Counted from the first letter of the stretch, positions 35,724-44,542 are shown. The stretch: 64,000 nucleotides of DNA from Halomonas saccharevitans (GCF_900116405.1 NZ_FPAQ01000018.1:1-64000), one strand, 5' to 3'. Numbers and translations are program-made. The notes: generated from the letters alone by a model not told the origin.

Positions 35724-36965
35724 ATGGCCGATTTCAGCGACCTGACCCTTGACGTGGCGAAGCTGCGACGCGACTTCCCGATCCTCGATCGGGAGGTCCA
35801 CGGCAAGCCGCTTATCTACCTGGACAATGCCGCCACCAGTCAGACCCCGCGCCAGGTGATCGAGGTGTTCGACGACTACTACGGTCGTTACAACGCCAAC
35901 ATCCATCGCGGGCTGCATACCCTGTCCGACGAGGCCACCGCGGCCTTCGAGGGCACGCGGGAGACGGTGCGCGCCTTCCTGAACGCCGCAGACCACCGCG
36001 AGATCGTCTTCACCCGCGGTACCACCGAGGCGATCAACCTGGTTGCCAACGCCTGGGGTCGGGTCAACCTGAAGGCCGGCGACGAGGTGCTGATCTCGCG
36101 CCTCGAGCACCACTCCAACATCGTACCGTGGCAGCTGCTGGCCGGCGAGCTCGGCTTCACCATCAAGGTGATTCCGGTCGACGAGTGCGGCGTGCTGGAC
36201 CTCGCGGCCTACCGCGACCTGTTCACCGAGCGCACCCGCCTGGTCGCCGTGAACCACGTTTCCAACGCTTTCGGTACCGTCAATCCGGTGGCCGAGATGG
36301 CCCGCGTGGCCCATGAGCACGGCGCCCGCATCCTGATCGATGGCGCCCAGGCCGCGCCCCATCAGGCCATCGACGTCCAGGCCATCGACGCCGACTTCTA
36401 CGCCTTCTCCGGCCACAAGGTCTACGGGCCCACCGGCGTCGGCGTGCTCTACGGCCGTGCCGAGCTCCTCGAGGCGATGCCGCCCTGGCAGGGCGGCGGC
36501 GAGATGATCAAGACGGTCTCCCTCGAGGTGCCGACCACCTTCGCCGACATCCCCCACAAGTTCGAGGCCGGCACGCCGGCCATCGCCGAGGTGATCGCCC
36601 TCGGGCGGGCCCTCAGGTGGGTCAGCGACATCGGCCTCGATCTGATCGGTGCCTGGGAGGCGCGCCTGCTCGAGCACGCCACCGAGGGCGTGGCCGGCAT
36701 CGAGGGGCTGCGCATCCTGGGCACCGCGCCGGACAAGGCCGGCGTGCTCTCCTTCGTGGTCGACGGGGCCCACTCCCAGGACATCGGGCTGCTGATCGAT
36801 CAGCTCGGCGTGGCGATCCGCACCGGCCACCACTGTGCCCAGCCGCTGCTGTCGCAGTTCGGTTTGGACGCGACCTGCCGGGCATCCTTCGCCGCCTACA
36901 ACACGCCCGAGGAGATCGACGTCTTCGTCGAGGGGCTCGAGCGCGTCGTCGGCATGCTGCGCTGA
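35724..36965 (+). CDS. sufS: Cysteine desulfurase SufS
   Basis: SufS takes sulfur from cysteine using PLP and passes persulfide to the scaffold. The 413-aa protein has YLDNAATSQTPRQVIE, TTEAINLVANAWG, HHSNIVPWQ, the PLP lysine in SGHKVYGPTG (about residue 231) and the catalytic cysteine in RTGHHCAQPLL (about residue 369). The short loop around this Cys marks type II desulfurases. No SufE or SufU gene follows, so the sulfur acceptor must be encoded elsewhere or be dispensable. Confidence 0.97.
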   Translation: MADFSDLTLDVAKLRRDFPILDREVHGKPLIYLDNAATSQTPRQVIEVFDDYYGRYNANIHRGLHTLSDEATAAFEGTRETVRAFLNAADHREIVFTRGTTEAINLVANAWGRVNLKAGDEVLISRLEHHSNIVPWQLLAGELGFTIKVIPVDECGVLDLAAYRDLFTERTRLVAVNHVSNAFGTVNPVAEMARVAHEHGARILIDGAQAAPHQAIDVQAIDADFYAFSGHKVYGPTGVGVLYGRAELLEAMPPWQGGGEMIKTVSLEVPTTFADIPHKFEAGTPAIAEVIALGRALRWVSDIGLDLIGAWEARLLEHATEGVAGIEGLRILGTAPDKAGVLSFVVDGAHSQDIGLLIDQLGVAIRTGHHCAQPLLSQFGLDATCRASFAAYNTPEEIDVFVEGLERVVGMLR

Positions 36966-36983
36966 GGCTTATCAAGGAGCGAC

Positions 36984-37556
36984 ATGAGCGATATCGAGCA
37001 GATAGCCACCCTGCACAAGGGTCAGGAGCTGCCCCTGCAGCGTGACGTGGCGGCCATCTCCATTCCCTTCGGCAAGACCGTGACCCTGACCGAGGACAGC
37101 ATCGTCAGCGTGATGCAGGCCAAGGGCAGCACGGTCAGCGTGGGCTATGAGGGTCGCCTTTTCCTGGTCGAGGGCGCCAACCTGGACGCCTTGGGCCTGG
37201 AAGCGCTGCCGCGTCCGACGCTTCCCGAGGGCGCCTCGGAGGAGGAGATCGAGCAGTTCGTGTGGGACCAGCTGCGCACCTGCTTCGATCCCGAGATCCC
37301 GGTCAATATCGTCGACCTGGGCCTGGTCTACGGCTGTCGCATCGAGCGGCTGATCAGCGGCGAGCGCATCGTCACCATCCGCATGACGCTGACCGCCCCG
37401 GGCTGCGGCATGGGCGATGTGATCGCCGCCGACGCGCGTAACAAGATCCTCGGCGCCCCTCAGATCAGCAAGGTGCACACCGAGATCGTATTCGATCCCC
37501 CCTGGAGTCGTGAGATGATGAGCGACGAAGCGAAGCTGGAACTGGGCATGTTCTAG
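36984..37556 (+). CDS. sufT: SUF system assembly factor SufT
   Basis: The 190-aa protein has a variable N-terminal part (RDVAAISIPFGKTVTL) and a C-terminal DUF59/MIP18-like domain: EIEQFVWDQLRTCFDPEIPV, NIVDLGLVYGCRIE, MTLTAPGCGMGDVIA and VFDPPWSREMMSDEAK. SufT proteins of this type act as auxiliary Fe-S maturation factors, important when Fe-S demand is high. An AAGGAG site precedes ATG. Its position after sufS fits suf operons lacking SufA/SufE. Confidence 0.93.
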   Translation: MSDIEQIATLHKGQELPLQRDVAAISIPFGKTVTLTEDSIVSVMQAKGSTVSVGYEGRLFLVEGANLDALGLEALPRPTLPEGASEEEIEQFVWDQLRTCFDPEIPVNIVDLGLVYGCRIERLISGERIVTIRMTLTAPGCGMGDVIAADARNKILGAPQISKVHTEIVFDPPWSREMMSDEAKLELGMF

Positions 37557-37576
37557 CAGTTGCGCCGGGGAGATCC

Positions 37577-38359
37577 ATGCGCCTGCCACTCGGGAAGGTC
37601 TTCAAGGGAGTATTGATGACGCTGGGAGCGCTCGCGCTCCTGGTTGTACTGCTGTTCGTGCTGGCCAACGTCTACGTGCTGGGCCGCACCGTGGGGCGCA
37701 TCGAGTCGGTTTCCGCGCAGTGCGTCAGTGAACCGGTGGGCATCGTCTTCGGCACGTCCCACTGGACGCGCAGCGGAAGTCGCAACCCGCACTTCGAGGG
37801 GCGCATGGAGGCCGCCGCCAGGCTGATCCACCAGGGGCGGGTCGCTCATCTGCTGATCTCGGGCGATAACAGTACCCGCTACTACAACGAGCCGGTGACC
37901 ATGTGGCGCGACCTGCGCGGCCGCGACGTGCGCGACGTGGACATGACCCTGGACTATGCCGGCTTCAGCACCTTCGACACCCTTGCGCGGGCGCGGGACG
38001 TGTTCGGCGTGAAGCGCGCGCTGCTGATCACCCAGGATTGGCACTTGCCACGGGCGCTGTTCATCGGTGAGGCGCTGGGCCTGGAGGTGCGCGGCTGCGC
38101 GGCGCCGGAGCGCGCGGTGTCTGGGCTCTGGCGGCTCAAGCTGCGCGAGTGGGTGGCGCGGGTGGCCACCCTGGGGGATCTCTACGTATGGGAGCGCGAG
38201 CCGCACTTCCTGGGGCCGCTCGAGCCGCTGGACATCACACCGGCCGAGCGCGAGCGACTGTTGCTGCCGCCGGGGATGTTCAGCGCTTCTGGCGCTGCTT
38301 CTGCAGGCGATACAGTTCCCGAATCAGCGCCCGACAGCCCTTCCAGCACTCCTCGATGA
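37577..38359 (+). CDS. sanA: SanA/YdcF-type DUF218 envelope protein
   Basis: The 260-aa protein has an N-terminal membrane helix (LMTLGALALLVVLLFVLANV) and a periplasmic DUF218 domain: EPVGIVFGTSHWTRSGSRNP, HLLISGDNSTRYYNEPV, DMTLDYAGFSTFDTLARARD, LLITQDWHLPRALFI. SanA affects envelope permeability to vancomycin at high temperature in E. coli. The start has GGGGAG five bases upstream and lies 20 bases after sufT, so it may be read through from suf. Its 3' end overlaps the convergent neighbour by 80 bases. Confidence 0.87.
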   Translation: MRLPLGKVFKGVLMTLGALALLVVLLFVLANVYVLGRTVGRIESVSAQCVSEPVGIVFGTSHWTRSGSRNPHFEGRMEAAARLIHQGRVAHLLISGDNSTRYYNEPVTMWRDLRGRDVRDVDMTLDYAGFSTFDTLARARDVFGVKRALLITQDWHLPRALFIGEALGLEVRGCAAPERAVSGLWRLKLREWVARVATLGDLYVWEREPHFLGPLEPLDITPAERERLLLPPGMFSASGAASAGDTVPESAPDSPSSTPR

Positions 38360-38726
38360 CCGGCTCCAGCGGCTCGGGCAGGGGGTGGGTGAAGAGCGTG
38401 GAGAGGGCCTGCATCAGCACCCGCTCCTGTTCGAGCAGCTCACCGATCACCACCAGGCTCTCGTTGCCGACGAAGCTCTTCAGGCGGCTCCACAGCCACA
38501 TGTAGTCGTCGCGCTCGACATCGGCATCGCGGGGCAGCAGGTTGAGGTGCTTGCGCGACAGCTCCTGCAGTTTCTGCATCGATCGGCTGCGCGTCTCATA
38601 GTGAGGCTTCAGGCTATCGCGCAGCGCCGGATGCAGGCGCTCGAGATTGTCCTGGAAATAATCGATGCTGTCGGCCATTGCCTCCAGGGCACTGTCCATC
38701 GCCACCTGGCGATTGTCGAGAAACAT
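38280..38726 (-). CDS. Helical (four-helix-bundle type) hypothetical protein
   Basis: A 148-aa, almost fully helical soluble protein: helices at about 5-35 (QVAMDSALEAMADSIDYFQD), 38-65, 75-105 and 110-140. The layout resembles ferritin-like or DUF2383 bundles, but I see no clear paired ExxH metal motifs. I cannot name a family. Its 3' end overlaps the end of sanA on the other strand by 80 bases; both frames look genuinely coding. Confidence 0.65.
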   Translation of the reverse strand: MFLDNRQVAMDSALEAMADSIDYFQDNLERLHPALRDSLKPHYETRSRSMQKLQELSRKHLNLLPRDADVERDDYMWLWSRLKSFVGNESLVVIGELLEQERVLMQALSTLFTHPLPEPLEPVIEECWKGCRALIRELYRLQKQRQKR

Positions 38727-38841
38727 GAGCGGTCACCTCCTCCGGTGACGCAGATTGTGGGGCTGTCGCCGTGCATTTGCCACCCCCACGGACCAATAAA
38801 TCCCGGGTTCACCGTTAGTCTTTGGACGCAGGCCGATTCTC

Positions 38842-39750
38842 TCACCCCTTGGGGCGGGGCGGCACCTTGTGGCGCGGGGCGGCGTTGCGCTCCAGGTGCT
38901 CGATGATCAGCGAGGCGATGTCCTTGCCGGTGGCCGTCTCGATGCCCTGCAGGCCCGGAGAGGAGTTGACCTCCATGATCACCGGGCCATGGTTGGAGCG
39001 CAGCAGGTCGACGCCGGCCACCCTGAGCCCCATCGCCTTGGCCGCGCGGATGGCCGTGGAGCGCTCCTCCGGGGTAATGCGGATCGAGCTGGCGCTGCCG
39101 CCGCGGTGCAGGTTCGAGCGGAACTCGCCCTCTGCGGCCTGACGCTTCATCGAAGCCACCACCTTGTCGCCAATCACCAAGCAGCGGATATCGGCGCCCT
39201 TCGCCTCCTTGATGTACTCCTGCACCATGATGTTGGCCTTCATGCCCATGAAGGCCTGGATCACGCTTTCGGCGGCCTGGTTGGTCTCGGCCAGCACCAC
39301 GCCGATGCCCTGGGTGCCCTCCAGCAGCTTGATGACCAGCGGAGCGCCCCTGACCATGGTGATCAGGTCGGGGATGTCGTCCGGGGAGTGGGCGAAGCCG
39401 GTGATCGGCAGTCCCAGCCCCTTGCGTGACAGCAGCTGCAGCGAGCGCAGTTTGTCCCGGGAGCGCGTGATGGAGACGTTGTCGTTGAGCACGTAGGTGC
39501 CCATCATCTCGAACTGGCGCAGCACCGCGCAGCCGTAGAAGGTGACCGAGGAGCCGATGCGCGGAATCACCGCGTCGAACGGCTCGAGCTCCTCCCCCTT
39601 GTAGTGGATCGAGGGGTGGTGCGAGGCGATGCTCATGTAGCAGCGCAGGGTGTCGACCACGCGCGCGCTGTGGCCGCGCTGCTCGGCGGCCTCGATCAGG
39701 CGCCGCGTTGAGTAGAGGTTACGATTGCGGGACAGCAGCGCGATATGCAT
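38842..39750 (-). CDS. rimK: Ribosomal protein S6--L-glutamate ligase RimK
   Basis: RimK is an ATP-grasp ligase that adds glutamate residues to the C-terminus of ribosomal protein S6. The 302-aa protein follows E. coli Rim[97 protein letters not shown] and [15 protein letters not shown] (metal-binding N and E). It lies 63 bases after the zinc protease gene, the known rimBK arrangement of pseudomonads. Confidence 0.95.
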   Translation of the reverse strand: MHIALLSRNRNLYSTRRLIEAAEQRGHSARVVDTLRCYMSIASHHPSIHYKGEELEPFDAVIPRIGSSVTFYGCAVLRQFEMMGTYVLNDNVSITRSRDKLRSLQLLSRKGLGLPITGFAHSPDDIPDLITMVRGAPLVIKLLEGTQGIGVVLAETNQAAESVIQAFMGMKANIMVQEYIKEAKGADIRCLVIGDKVVASMKRQAAEGEFRSNLHRGGSASSIRITPEERSTAIRAAKAMGLRVAGVDLLRSNHGPVIMEVNSSPGLQGIETATGKDIASLIIEHLERNAAPRHKVPPRPKG

Positions 39751-39813
39751 TCAGCAGGACTCCGGATCGGGGCAGAGGCGGTGTAGGGCGTGGGCGGTGT
39801 AGGACGGCGTGGG

Positions 39814-40254
39814 TCAAGGCTCGCCGTGCAGGAAGGCGACGCCGGGTGCCACCAGCAGGCGACGCAGCGCGCGTCGCCCGAGCAGCATAGGGTGGCGCAT
39901 GTCGCGGCGGTCGGTCAGGCTGAGCTCCACCGGGAAGGAGAGGGTGCCCAGCTGCATGGTCGTGCGGATCACGTAGCGCCATTCGGCCTGGCCGTTGGAG
40001 CTGGTCACCCGGCGCCGGTCGTGCAGGTGCATGCGATGCACGTGGGCCGGCGTGCCGGGGCCGCCGCTGCGCGTGGTGAAGCCGACCCAGAGGAGCCCAT
40101 CCTCTTCATAGGACTCGATGTCCTCGGCGTGCAGCGCCGAGGTCCGAGCGCCGGTGTCGGCCTTGGCGCACAGCGTCAGATGCAGCTCCGGCAGGGTCAC
40201 CATCTCGCGGCGACCGATCACCGCCTTGGGCGTATAGGGCAGTTCTTTCATCAT
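39814..40254 (-). CDS. rimB: RimB-like retropepsin-fold zinc protease (RimK partner)
   Basis: The 146-aa protein belongs to the DUF785 group with a retropepsin-like core: KADTGARTSALHAEDIESYE carries the DTGA aspartyl-protease-type motif, preceded by VIGRREMVTLPEL and followed by HPMLLGRRALRRLLVAPGVA. It is usually encoded with rimK and is reported to cut glutamylated S6. The first of two adjacent ATGs is used; the second fits the GGGAG site slightly better. Confidence 0.85.
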   Translation of the reverse strand: MMKELPYTPKAVIGRREMVTLPELHLTLCAKADTGARTSALHAEDIESYEEDGLLWVGFTTRSGGPGTPAHVHRMHLHDRRRVTSSNGQAEWRYVIRTTMQLGTLSFPVELSLTDRRDMRHPMLLGRRALRRLLVAPGVAFLHGEP

Positions 40255-40275
40255 CTCGCTCCCAGGTCTCTGCGC

Positions 40276-41301
40276 TCAGCGTGACAGGTCTGCCAGGCGC
40301 CGGCCAATGGCGGAATCCGCCTCGGCGTCGCGCAGCGTCATCAGCAGCGGCAGGCGCAGCCGCGGGATCAGGGCCAGGTCACGGGCCACGGCCATGAAGT
40401 CGGTGCCGGGCGCTTCGGCCAGTCGCCTGAGGAAGCGGGGCAGGCGCTCGGCGTCTTCCAGGTGGTGCCAGCCCCGCCCGGCCATGGCCGCCAGCAGGTC
40501 GGGGCCGCAGGCATCCGGATCGTCGAGCAGGGCATCGAACCAGGCGCCCGCCTGCTCCGTCGAGGCGCCGCCCATGGCGCGCACGCAGGCGCAGAACGTC
40601 TCGATATCGCCGCTGGCACCAGCGGCCTCGCCCCGCCGCCGCAACGCGCTTGCCAGGGCATCGTCGATGGCCACGTGTTCCAGGCAATAGCACAGCGAGG
40701 TCAACACCTCGCCGGGCAGGGCGTCGAGGCGGGCGGCGACAGCCTGGCTCGTGGCGGCATCCAGGCGCACTGCGGCGTCGGCCAGCCCCTGCAGCCCCAG
40801 GGCGCGCCAGTCGATCGCCTGCTGCCCGGTCAGGTAGGCCTCGGCGGGTTCCAGGTGCTCGCTTGCCGGCTGGCCGGCATCCCGACTGGCGCGCGCATGC
40901 AGCACGGCTCGGAAGGGCAGCGAGGGCGTGAAGGCCAGCGGATTGTCCTTCATCAGGTTATCGATCCGTTCGCCCTCGGCCCGTCCCAGGCCCTGAACGC
41001 TGCGACCCAGGGTCTCCAGCAGGCGCTGCACGAAGGCATCGCGCGGGGCCGGATTGAGGTGGCCCTGCTCGTCCAGCGGCAGGGCCAGGAACCAGATCAG
41101 CGGGTCGTCCATCTCACCGACCCGGAAGACCATGGCCAGGCGCGCGGTGCCCTGCCATGGCGCCGGCCAGGCCAGCTCCCCGGCCTCGAAGGCGGCCAGG
41201 GTGTCGAGCGGGCAGGGCTCGACGCGCCGCCCCAGGTGATAGAGTCGCACCTCGGCGCCGCTGCGCTGAAAGAAGTCGTGAAGGCTGTTGATCGGTTGCA
41301 T
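40276..41301 (-). CDS. DUF3549 family protein
   Basis: The 341-aa soluble protein begins NSLHDFFQRSGAEVRLYHLG, followed by RRVEPCPLDTLAAFEAGE and WQGTARLAMVFRVGEMDDPL, the conserved opening of DUF3549 proteins. The second half is alpha-helical with repeat-like helix pairs. Function is unknown. It lies 21 bases upstream of rimB on the same strand, so it is probably the first gene of the rimBK operon. Confidence 0.85.
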   Translation of the reverse strand: MQPINSLHDFFQRSGAEVRLYHLGRRVEPCPLDTLAAFEAGELAWPAPWQGTARLAMVFRVGEMDDPLIWFLALPLDEQGHLNPAPRDAFVQRLLETLGRSVQGLGRAEGERIDNLMKDNPLAFTPSLPFRAVLHARASRDAGQPASEHLEPAEAYLTGQQAIDWRALGLQGLADAAVRLDAATSQAVAARLDALPGEVLTSLCYCLEHVAIDDALASALRRRGEAAGASGDIETFCACVRAMGGASTEQAGAWFDALLDDPDACGPDLLAAMAGRGWHHLEDAERLPRFLRRLAEAPGTDFMAVARDLALIPRLRLPLLMTLRDAEADSAIGRRLADLSR

Positions 41302-41454
41302 GCTGTCTCCGGGTCACGAACCGTGCACTCTACCGCGGCGCCGGGGTGCTGTCAGCCGTCCCGGGGCGTCGTATTGGTGCCGCCGTGCTGGTCATTTCCT
41401 GATCAGTCGGCGTCAGGGCCCATGAGGCCTGGCCAAGGGGCACCTTTCCAGCGT

Positions 41455-41463
41455 TTATCCACA
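41455..41463 (+). promoter_or_regulatory. Perfect DnaA box in the DUF3549-yqcC gap
   Basis: TTATCCACA at 41455-41463 is the consensus R-type DnaA box. About 30 bases on lies TTGTGCACA (two mismatches). The gap 41302-41598 between divergent genes otherwise shows a GC-rich spacer, and no clear promoter could be assigned. Confidence 0.5.
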
Positions 41464-41598
41464 GGCCCATTCAGGGTATCTGTGTATTGTGCACAAGATC
41501 GACGTGCGTCGCCTTCCGGGCGGTGGACAACCCGCCGGGGTGGCCAGTGACGGGGCCAAGCGGGGATAATAGCGACAAATGTACCGGAGAGATTGATC

Positions 41599-41931
41599 AT
41601 GACCGTTCACGATGAACTCGGCGACGCCCTGCGCGAGCTCGAGGCCACCATGAAGGCCGCCAGCCTGTGGCGCATGGAGCGTCCTGACGCGAACGCCTTC
41701 GAGAGCGTGCAGCCATTCTGCATCGATACCATGACGCTGCCCCAGTGGCTGCGTTTCGTCTTCATCGCGCGCCTGGAGGTGCTGGTCGAGACACGCTCGC
41801 CGATGCCGGCTCAGTGTGACGTGGCGCCGGCGGTGGAGGCCTGGCTGACCCAGGAGGGCACGCGCGCCAGTGACCGGCTGCTGATGTGCCGCGTGGTCGA
41901 GGAGATCGATCGCCTGGTCACCGAGAACTGA
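41599..41931 (+). CDS. yqcC: YqcC family protein (DUF446)
   Basis: The 110-aa protein matches YqcC throughout: LRELEATMKAASLWRMERPD, FESVQPFCIDTMTLPQWLRF, FIARLEVLVETRSPMP and a helical C-terminus. In enterobacteria yqcC sits next to truC, which is not here. Function is unknown, possibly tRNA-related by context elsewhere. I start at ATG 41599 with GGAGAG eight bases upstream, rather than at the TTG two codons earlier. Confidence 0.88.
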   Translation: MTVHDELGDALRELEATMKAASLWRMERPDANAFESVQPFCIDTMTLPQWLRFVFIARLEVLVETRSPMPAQCDVAPAVEAWLTQEGTRASDRLLMCRVVEEIDRLVTEN

Positions 41932-41940
41932 GGCCGTCCG

Positions 41941-42441
41941 ATGCCCTTCTATTTCGCCTACGGCAGCAACATGAATGCCGCCCGGGTCGCCGCCCGGATC
42001 GGTCGTACCCGCCGGGCGCTTGCCGGCGTGCTGCACGATCATGGCCTGCGCTTCGACAAGGCCTCGAGGGTGGCGGGCATCGCCCATGCCAACGTGGCGA
42101 CGTCGGCCGGTGAGCGGGTGGAGGGCGCGCTGTTCGAACTCGAGCACTCCGAGCAGATCCGCGACATGGACCCCTTCGAGGGGTATCCCCACGACTACGG
42201 CCGTCATCGCCTGCCGATCGCGACGCACGAGGGCACGATCGAGGCCTGGGTCTATATCGCCGCGCCGGGCACCACCGCGGACGCCCTGCGACCGGCTCGG
42301 GAGTATCTCGAGCATCTGCTGGCCGGGGAGCCCTTCCTGACGCCCGATTATCATGCCCGCCTGGCCGCGGTGGAGGCGGTGACCGGGCTCGATGCGACGA
42401 CCCTGGCCGCGCTCGGGCTCTCGCGCGAGACGCCGCGCTAG
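41941..42441 (+). CDS. Gamma-glutamylcyclotransferase-fold protein
   Basis: A 166-aa protein with the GGCT start FYFAYGSNMNAARVAARIGR (the YGSN substrate-binding motif), then DMDPFEGYPHDYGRHRLPIA, which includes the EG-x(3)-Y motif of the fold, and AWVYIAAPGTTADALRP. Such enzymes release 5-oxoproline from gamma-glutamyl amines; the exact substrate is unknown. It follows yqcC after nine bases, so the two are probably co-transcribed. Confidence 0.88.
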   Translation: MPFYFAYGSNMNAARVAARIGRTRRALAGVLHDHGLRFDKASRVAGIAHANVATSAGERVEGALFELEHSEQIRDMDPFEGYPHDYGRHRLPIATHEGTIEAWVYIAAPGTTADALRPAREYLEHLLAGEPFLTPDYHARLAAVEAVTGLDATTLAALGLSRETPR

Positions 42442-42466
42442 CGTCAGGGCACCAGGCCCAGACGCA

Positions 42467-42494
42467 ACAAGGCCCGCCAGTTGGCGGGCCTTGT
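42467..42494. terminator. Bidirectional terminator between the GGCT gene and ompW
   Basis: ACAAGGCCCGCC and GGCGGGCCTTGT are perfect 12-base arms with an AGTT loop, placed between convergent genes. Confidence 0.85.
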
Positions 42495-42511
42495 CATGTC
42501 GGGCAAGGCGA

Positions 42512-43147
42512 TCAGAAGCGGTAGCTGACGCCGGCCATCACCACCACCGGGTCGATCTCGACTTCGCCGACATCGTCGCCATTAACGGTGACATCGGTAT
42601 CGATATCCAGGTACCAGGCGGCGGCGTTGAGCGCCCAGTTGTCGTCGATCAGCAGGTCAACGCCCACCTGGCCGGCCGCGCCCCAGGAGTCGTCGAACTC
42701 GACGGGAAGGCCAGCTTCAAGCTCTTCATCGGAGAACATGGTGTAGTTGACGCCGATGCCGGCATAGGGCTGAACGCGGGCGTCGGTGCCGCCCAGCGGG
42801 TAGTACTGCACGGTCAGGGTCGGCGGCAGGTGATCGACGGAGCCACCGGTTACGCCCTCGACCTGGAAGTCGTGGTCGAAGGGCTCGGCGGCCAGCAGCT
42901 CGACGCCAAGCTTGTCGGTGAAGCGATAGCCCAGGGTAAAGGCGAAGGCGCTGTCGTCGTCGACCTTTACATCGTAATCCACGCCACCGAGGGTCAGGTC
43001 GCTGTTATCGCTCTTGGGCTCGACCTTGGCCACGCCCACGCGGGTGAAGAAGTCGCCGGCGCCGTAGGCGAAGGCCTGGGTGCTGGTGGTAAAGGCGGCG
43101 GCGGCAATGCCGGCCACGAGCAGCGAGGAAAGGGCGTTCTTGCGCAT
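42512..43147 (-). CDS. ompW: OmpW family outer membrane protein
   Basis: The 211-aa protein has a Sec signal peptide (LLVAGIAAAAFTTSTQAFA) and the eight-stranded barrel pattern of OmpW: GDFFTRVGVAKVEPKSDNSD, ALNAAAWYLDIDTD, the YYPLGG and VQPYAGIGVNYT motifs, and a C-terminal GVSYRF ending in Phe. OmpW forms a small hydrophobic channel and is often regulated by salt, oxygen or iron. GGAG lies upstream of ATG. A degenerate FNR-type site (TTGAT-N4-CGCAA, 43233-43246) lies upstream; the evidence for it is weak. Confidence 0.93.
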   Translation of the reverse strand: MRKNALSSLLVAGIAAAAFTTSTQAFAYGAGDFFTRVGVAKVEPKSDNSDLTLGGVDYDVKVDDDSAFAFTLGYRFTDKLGVELLAAEPFDHDFQVEGVTGGSVDHLPPTLTVQYYPLGGTDARVQPYAGIGVNYTMFSDEELEAGLPVEFDDSWGAAGQVGVDLLIDDNWALNAAAWYLDIDTDVTVNGDDVGEVEIDPVVVMAGVSYRF

Positions 43148-43345
43148 GGGTCATCTCCTGATGGATGAGGGGGCGGCGGCCTTGCCGCATCGGATCATGC
43201 TAATAGTCTATCGGCGTCTTTTTTGGAGAATATTGATCCAGCGCAAGAGTAGTGCGTTATGAGGCTGCAGGTAAAGACATGCTTACTCTGAGACTCAGGC
43301 CCCTCGCGGCGGTGTGACGTCTTGGCCTTCATGCATGGGGGCGGA

Positions 43346-43936
43346 TCAGAAGCGGAAGGTGGCGCCGTCGCCGATAATCATGGGGTCGATATCGGCCTCG
43401 CCCGGAGCCGCGCCGCTGGCGCCGACCTCGGCATCGGTAATCGCATATCGCGCGAAGGCCCCGATCAAGGGATAGCTCGTCACCGCCATGTCAAGAACGT
43501 CCTGGCCGGCCGGGCCGTAGGGCTCATCGACGTCCAACCCCTCGAGCTCTTCCTCGGAGATGTGGGTGTAGTCGAGACCGCTCCCCACGTAGGGCTGTGT
43601 TAGCGAGCCGCTGTCGCCCATCGGGTAGACGTGGATCATTAGATTGAGGGGCAGGCGATCCACGCTGCCCGCGGCCTTGCCGAAAGCCGCGATGCCGTTG
43701 AGTTCAATGCCCGGCCTGTTGCTGAACAGGTATCTCGCACCGGAGGACATGCTGCGCGGGTCGAAGGCCTTTAGCTCCCCGAGAATGTCGAGAGAGCCGC
43801 TGTCGTCGGTAACCTCGGCCTTGGCGATACCTCCGCGCATGACAGTGTCGTCGACCTGGTAGGCCACGGCGATCGGGGCGGTGGCGAGGGCGGTTGTGGC
43901 GAGGGAGGCCATAGCGATCAGATGTCTGGAATTCAT
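43346..43936 (-). CDS. Divergent OmpW paralogue, possibly decaying
   Basis: The 196-aa protein keeps the OmpW frame: a signal peptide (LIAMASLATTALATAPIAVA), GGIAKAEVTDDSG, IHVYPMG, QPYVGSGLDYTHISEEELEG (compare the neighbour's QPYAGIGVNYTMFSDEELE) and a terminal ATFRF. However, several barrel strands are shortened or broken by Pro, Gly and charged residues, and spacing between strands differs, so a stable eight-strand barrel is doubtful. It lies 200 bases upstream of ompW on the same strand and looks like a tandem duplicate. I start at MNSRHLIAM; a sigma-70-like promoter precedes it. Confidence 0.7.
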   Translation of the reverse strand: MNSRHLIAMASLATTALATAPIAVAYQVDDTVMRGGIAKAEVTDDSGSLDILGELKAFDPRSMSSGARYLFSNRPGIELNGIAAFGKAAGSVDRLPLNLMIHVYPMGDSGSLTQPYVGSGLDYTHISEEELEGLDVDEPYGPAGQDVLDMAVTSYPLIGAFARYAITDAEVGASGAAPGEADIDPMIIGDGATFRF

Positions 43937-43990
43937 GGGAGGGTTCCTCGTGTCATCGACCGTTCGGGCGAGCGGTGGGGAAGAAGGCAC

Positions 43991-44019
43991 TTATTAGCGT
44001 AGCGAAGGAATCTTGTTAA
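43991..44019 (-). promoter_or_regulatory. Candidate sigma-70 promoter for the OmpW paralogue
   Basis: On the minus strand, TTAACA (44014-44019) and TAATAA (43991-43996) are separated by exactly 17 bases. It lies about 55 bases before the MNSRHLIAM start. The region is AT-rich compared with its surroundings. Confidence 0.5.
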
Positions 44020-44179
44020 TGTCTTGTCGCATTTTGCTATCGGTGAGATAGGCGTCTTGGGGATTTTTTTGCGAGACTTGCAGTTACCATAGTCGATAAA
44101 TAAAGCTCTTGTATAACTTTTTCACTTTTCCTCCACGGCGCCTCGAAAGCACGCCGAAATTCGGCTTCACTCAAGGGGG

Positions 44180-44509
44180 ATGATGACACCGGAGTCGCTC
44201 ATGGCTGGCCGACCTCTCGTTAGTGCCGATTTTGCCGGACGCCTCGACCATCCGCTGCTGTCGCTGCTGCTGGCGGCGCTGTTGGCATTCTGGCTGCTGC
44301 TTCGCCCCGAGCCCATCCAGGCGCTGCCGATGGCGTGGCGCCTGCCACTGATCCTGGTCGGCGCCTGGGCGCTGGGGACGGCCTTTGTGCGGCCGATGGC
44401 CCTCGAGGTGGGGGAGGGCGGACTTTCGCGCCTGGCGGGCGCAGGGCTCAGCCGATGGACCCTGTGGGGATTCGCGGGTGTGATCGTTTGCCTCGAGGCA
44501 TGGCGCTGA
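44180..44509 (+). CDS. Small integral membrane protein, about 109 aa
   Basis: Three hydrophobic segments (LLSLLLAALLAFWLLL, RLPLILVGAWALGTAFV, WTLWGFAGVIVCLEAW) are separated by short loops. The layout recalls small cyd-operon membrane proteins such as YbgE, but residue-level evidence is weak and no cytochrome bd genes are adjacent. It is preceded by an AT-rich intergenic stretch from about 43940 and followed by a terminator cluster. Confidence 0.6.
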   Translation: MMTPESLMAGRPLVSADFAGRLDHPLLSLLLAALLAFWLLLRPEPIQALPMAWRLPLILVGAWALGTAFVRPMALEVGEGGLSRLAGAGLSRWTLWGFAGVIVCLEAWR

Positions 44510-44524
44510 ACCCGAGACGAAGAA

Positions 44525-44542
44525 AGCCGCCCGAAGGCGGCT
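44525..44542 (+). terminator. Hairpin after the small membrane protein gene
   Basis: AGCCGCC and GGCGGCT are seven-base arms with a CGAA tetraloop, followed by CTCTTC. It is the first of three hairpins in a row. Confidence 0.6.

Noticed and set aside
34341-36833. 830-codon open frame antisense to sufD and sufS
   Set aside because: Same artefact; both Suf proteins are full length with catalytic motifs.
41455-41463. Replication origin
   Set aside because: One perfect and one weak DnaA box with no AT-rich unwinding region and no dnaA, dnaN, gyrB or mnmG nearby.
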